Source: Brevibacterium sp. CS2 (GTDB taxonomy: Bacteria; Actinomycetota; Actinomycetes; Actinomycetales; Brevibacteriaceae). From it: DNA of 64,000 bases. The notes under the pieces were generated by a model. It saw nothing but the letters and a program-made list of their open reading frames with translations, was not told the DNA's origin and made no database searches. Positions 61,884 to 64,000 of this stretch are shown in pieces (the stretch's first letter is position 1; each line of letters starts with the position of its first letter). A program made the position numbers and the translations under genes. The DNA lies in contig NZ_CP040020.1 in assembly GCF_005280295.1 (NCBI RefSeq), forward strand, positions 2,232,001-2,296,000. The letters run 5' to 3'.

Positions 61884-62736
61884 GTCGCGTATGCTCCCGG
61901 TGGGATCAGTCCAACCCATGACGAGGAGGAAAACGCGCCCCGCCCAGGACTTCCTCATTCCGCTGCGACGGCCGACACAGGTCTCGCGTGCCAACCCCGT
62001 GGCCAAGCTCGCAGCAGTTCTGATCCTCATGATGGGAGTACTGCTGAGCATCGACCTTGTCTCGGCAACCGTGATGCTCCTACTCCTACTGGCCATCGGG
62101 TTGCCCGCAAGCGGGCTCGACGTGGGTGCCATGCTCCGCCGACTCTGGGTCCTCCCGGTTGCCGCTGTGATCGCGGGCTGGGCCACAGCCATCATGGCGG
62201 CGAAGACCGGTACTGTGCTTGTGGAGTTGGGGCCCTACCTTATCACCTTGGGCTCGCTTGAAGCCGGTGCCGCGATCACCGTGCGCTCCCTCGCCCTGGC
62301 ACTGCCGGGCATCGTCGTAGCGGCGACGACTGATCCCACGGACCTCGCCGACGGGTTAGTCCAGCACCTGCGGCTCTCGGAGCGTTTCGTTCTCTCCGCG
62401 CTGGCCGCCGCCAGACTCGTGACCCTGTTCATCGAAGAGTGGAAAACACTCGTACTGGCCCGCCGTACTCGAGGCGCGGGTGCGGACTCGCTGTTCTCTC
62501 GGGCCACAGCGATAGTGCCTTTGGCGTTCGCACTCTTAGTGCAGGCGATCCGCCGCGGAGCCCGGCTGGCGATGGCGATGGAAGGACGTGGATTCGGGAC
62601 GCAAGCACGAACCTGGTCTCGGGCCTCACGCTTCCACGCCCGCGACGCCTGGCTGGTTATCACAGCCACTTGTTTCAGTGCCGCCTCCATTGGTGTGGCG
62701 GTGATGGTCGGTACCTGGCAGCTCATCCTCACCTGA
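61876..62736 (+). CDS. ykoC: YkoC, transmembrane (T) component of ECF transporter
   Basis: 286 residues with 5-6 hydrophobic helices and the conserved coupling motifs, including ARRTRGAGADSLF and AMEGRGFGTQARTWSR (A-R-G motifs that contact the ATPases). RANPVAKLAAVLILMMGVLLSID starts helix 1. It binds YkoE to YkoD. It ends riboswitch operon 2 and is the last gene before the right end of the mobile element. Confidence 0.9.
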   Translation: MSESRMLPVGSVQPMTRRKTRPAQDFLIPLRRPTQVSRANPVAKLAAVLILMMGVLLSIDLVSATVMLLLLLAIGLPASGLDVGAMLRRLWVLPVAAVIAGWATAIMAAKTGTVLVELGPYLITLGSLEAGAAITVRSLALALPGIVVAATTDPTDLADGLVQHLRLSERFVLSALAAARLVTLFIEEWKTLVLARRTRGAGADSLFSRATAIVPLAFALLVQAIRRGARLAMAMEGRGFGTQARTWSRASRFHARDAWLVITATCFSAASIGVAVMVGTWQLILT

Positions 62737-63248
62737 GAGTGAATAACTGACCGCCGCGGACGATTCCGAACTCAGTACTAGGACACCGCGGCCCGACATG
62801 ACCAGGGATCTGACCTGAGAAACGCGCACAACTTCCCACAGCAGCAATCGACACGACCCGGAAACGCACCCACCGACTGAGATCACCGGACCATCTGCGA
62901 CTGGGCGGACCCCGGCCTCTTCAGCCTCGGATTGATCTCCCGGCTCTAAAGGGAATGCACGAACGGCCATCGGAGTTGGAAGCGCCGCAGGATTTCTCGC
63001 CTCTCAATAGGGAGGACGAAGACTGGGCGGTGTCGTCGATTTAGTATAAATTCAGCTGAACAACTCCGTGCCGTCTGTGTCTTGTGCGGCCTTAGCATCG
63101 TGGTTCGATACACCCCTCGCCTCGCTCCATCGCGAAACGGTTTGTACTGTCTAGACCCGCGTACGACGCACCTGCGTCTCGTCCGGTTCGTGCTGGGACT
63201 CCTGCGCTGCGAGCCCGAGTTCGGTAGGCTTGAGACACCAACCACGGA
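62737..63248. other. Gene-free right end of the element
   Basis: About 510 bp from the ykoC stop to the att arm. I see no convincing gene: the possible ORFs are short and unlike proteins. The stretch TGGTTCGATAC (63099-63109) recalls a tRNA T-arm but no cloverleaf can be drawn. AT content is somewhat higher around 63035-63060 (TTTAGTATAAATTCAGCTGAA), which might be a promoter or recombination accessory region. Confidence 0.5.
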
Positions 63249-63279
63249 TACCTCCTAGATCCTGGCTCGGCTCGTCGAG
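63249..63279. other. attR, right junction of integrated element
   Basis: The core TCGGCTCGTCGAG (63267-63279) equals the left core. The element side carries TACCTCC (63249-63255), inverse of the left arm GGAGGTA. The gene side continues as ATPase coding sequence (GATGAGGATCCGCGG, minus-strand RILI). Joining the outer flanks at the core restores the reading ILILDEPTNGLD of the broken ATPase. Confidence 0.8.
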
Positions 63280-63744
63280 GATGAGGATCCGCGGCTGCCG
63301 GGCGAGCGCCATCGCGATCCCGAGGCGCTGCTTCATGCCGAGCGAGAACTCGCGCACCTTCTTGTCGAGCTGCTTCTCCAGCCGCACGGTGCGCACCGCC
63401 GCATCGATCTGCGCGTCGTCGAGCCCGAGCAGCCGCTGGATCAGGCGCATGTTCTCCGTTCCGGTGAGGTGCCCGTAGCCCGGTGGCGATTCGATGAGGG
63501 AGCCGATCCCGCCGAGGAGCTCCCGCCGGGTGCTGCGGTTCATCGGCCGGCCCATGATCGTCACCTCGCCGCGGGTGGGGCGGACGAGGGAGAGGAGCAT
63601 CTTCATCGTCGTCGACTTCCCGGCCCCGTTCGGGCCGAGGAACCCGTAGACGCATCCGGTGGGGACGCGCAGCTCGAGGTCCTCGACGACCGGGCGGGTG
63701 CCGTAGGTCTTGGTCAGTCCGTGGGTGCTGATGATCGTGTCCAT
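63267..63744 (-). pseudogene. N-terminal half of ABC ATPase, cut by inserted element
   Basis: ATG 63744, then TIISTHGLTKTYGTRPVVEDLELRV, Walker A GFLGPNGAGKSTTMKML, Q-loop region LGGIGSLIESPPGYGHL, signature FSLGMKQRLGIAMALARQPRILILDEP. Beyond the core the frame reads into the element (SQDLGGIRGWCLKPTELG...) and stops at 63151. Together with 38106-38546 it is one bacitracin/lantibiotic-resistance type ATPase. In the present state a protein lacking the D-loop and switch region would be made. Confidence 0.9.
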
Positions 63745-63809
63745 GCCTCCACCCTCGCGAGGATCGGACGCCGCGTCGTCAGCCGCGGGACATAACCTGC
63801 GCCTATGCC

Positions 63810-64000
63810 TCAGGTGGTATGCGCGTCCCCGGGGTCCTCCGGGCCGGGCCGCAGGAGCCCGGATTCGTAGGCGAGCACGACGGCCTGCACCCGATCGCGG
63901 AGGTCGAGCTTGGTGAGTATCCGGCCGACGTGGATCTTCACCGTCCCCTCGGCGAGGACGAGGCGCTGGGCGATCTCCGCGTTCGAGTGCCCGCGGGCCA
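63810..64000 (-). CDS. LuxR/NarL-type response regulator, C-terminus only (window edge)
   Basis: The minus-strand frame open at 64000 reads [52 protein letters not shown] and stops at 63810-63812. This is the GerE/LuxR HTH of NarL-family response regulators. It stands just upstream of the ATPase N-terminal half on the same strand, so it probably controlled the lantibiotic-immunity-type exporter operon that the element now disrupts. The receiver domain lies outside the window. Confidence 0.8.
   Translation of the reverse strand, partial: ARGHSNAEIAQRLVLAEGTVKIHVGRILTKLDLRDRVQAVVLAYESGLLRPGPEDPGDAHTT

Larger units (their letters stand above)
38547..63279. mobile_element. 24.7-kb integrative mobilizable element with serine integrase and MobF relaxase
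   Basis: Bounded by a 13-bp direct repeat (38534-38546 and 63267-63279), with the two halves of one ABC ATPase gene outside it. It contains in order: large serine integrase, small protein, nested insertion sequences, a palindrome ladder, an antitoxin-Fic pair, DUF5710 protein, MobF relaxase/helicase with a candidate oriT hairpin, a second antitoxin-Fic pair broken by an IS3-type element, and a 10-kb metabolic cargo with two TPP riboswitches. No coupling protein or type IV secretion genes are visible, so it should need a helper. GC and codon use differ little from the flanks. Confidence 0.85.

Noticed and set aside
63085-63125. tRNA gene or fragment as integration target
   Set aside because: Only TGGTTCGATAC resembles a T-arm; no anticodon or acceptor stem, and the real junction is the ATPase gene core.

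Overview
The window is about 70% GC. It uses GTG starts and ATGA/GTGA gene overlaps heavily, and it carries actinobacterial hallmarks: a mycothiol-dependent DinB-like enzyme, a double-domain Lrp/AsnC regulator, a GlxA regulator and a YkoEDC thiamine-pyrimidine transporter. I read it as a chromosomal stretch of a high-GC actinobacterium, probably Micrococcales (Brevibacterium/Brachybacterium-like is a guess). Both ends cut through genes.

Left accessory end (1-5.6 kb): the C-terminally cut end of a P4-type primase/helicase coupled to an AlpA/excisionase-like HTH protein, about 1 kb of non-coding DNA with a large inverted repeat and two ~80-bp direct repeats, then a short leader ORF, an ABC-F ribosome-protection-type ATPase and an MFS exporter that overlaps it (a Msr/Mef-like pairing).

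Core-like section (5.8-38 kb): transporters, regulators and small enzymes, with several damaged genes. An AbgT transporter and an M20 peptidase flank an intact amidase and carry homopolymer frameshifts. An MFS gene has an in-frame stop. An AraC gene and a LysE gene have internal deletions. A DUF899 gene runs into a duplicated nitroreductase start. A ParDE pair lies at 27 kb. A GNAT / Cys-tailed flavoprotein / MFS group with ArsR-like operators lies at 31-34 kb. At 36.6-38.5 kb is a two-permease ABC exporter whose ATPase gene is broken.

Integrated element (38,547-63,279, about 24.7 kb): the ATPase gene is split into a C-terminal half at 38.1-38.5 kb and an N-terminal half at 63.27-63.74 kb. 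A shared 13-bp core (38,534-38,546 and 63,267-63,279) marks the junctions, and a large serine integrase starts 37 bp inside the left junction. The element carries nested insertion sequences, a ladder of about 11 different perfect-to-near-perfect palindromes, two antitoxin-Fic modules flanking a MobF relaxase/helicase, and no visible type IV secretion genes, so it looks mobilizable rather than self-conjugative.

The cargo (52.8-62.7 kb) is the most interesting part: two TPP-riboswitch operons. The first encodes Nudix, ThiD, an N-ribosyl-hydrolase-like NDT protein, a thymidylate-synthase homologue with Asp at the cytosine-specifying position, a SAM methyltransferase and a second Nudix. This matches the enzyme logic for making the thiamine antivitamin bacimethrin from CMP. 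The second encodes an SDR, a luciferase-like flavin monooxygenase and the YkoE-YkoD-YkoC ECF transporter. I infer a mobile, thiamine-responsive antivitamin island. Right of the element, the ATPase N-terminus and the end of a LuxR-type response regulator close the window.
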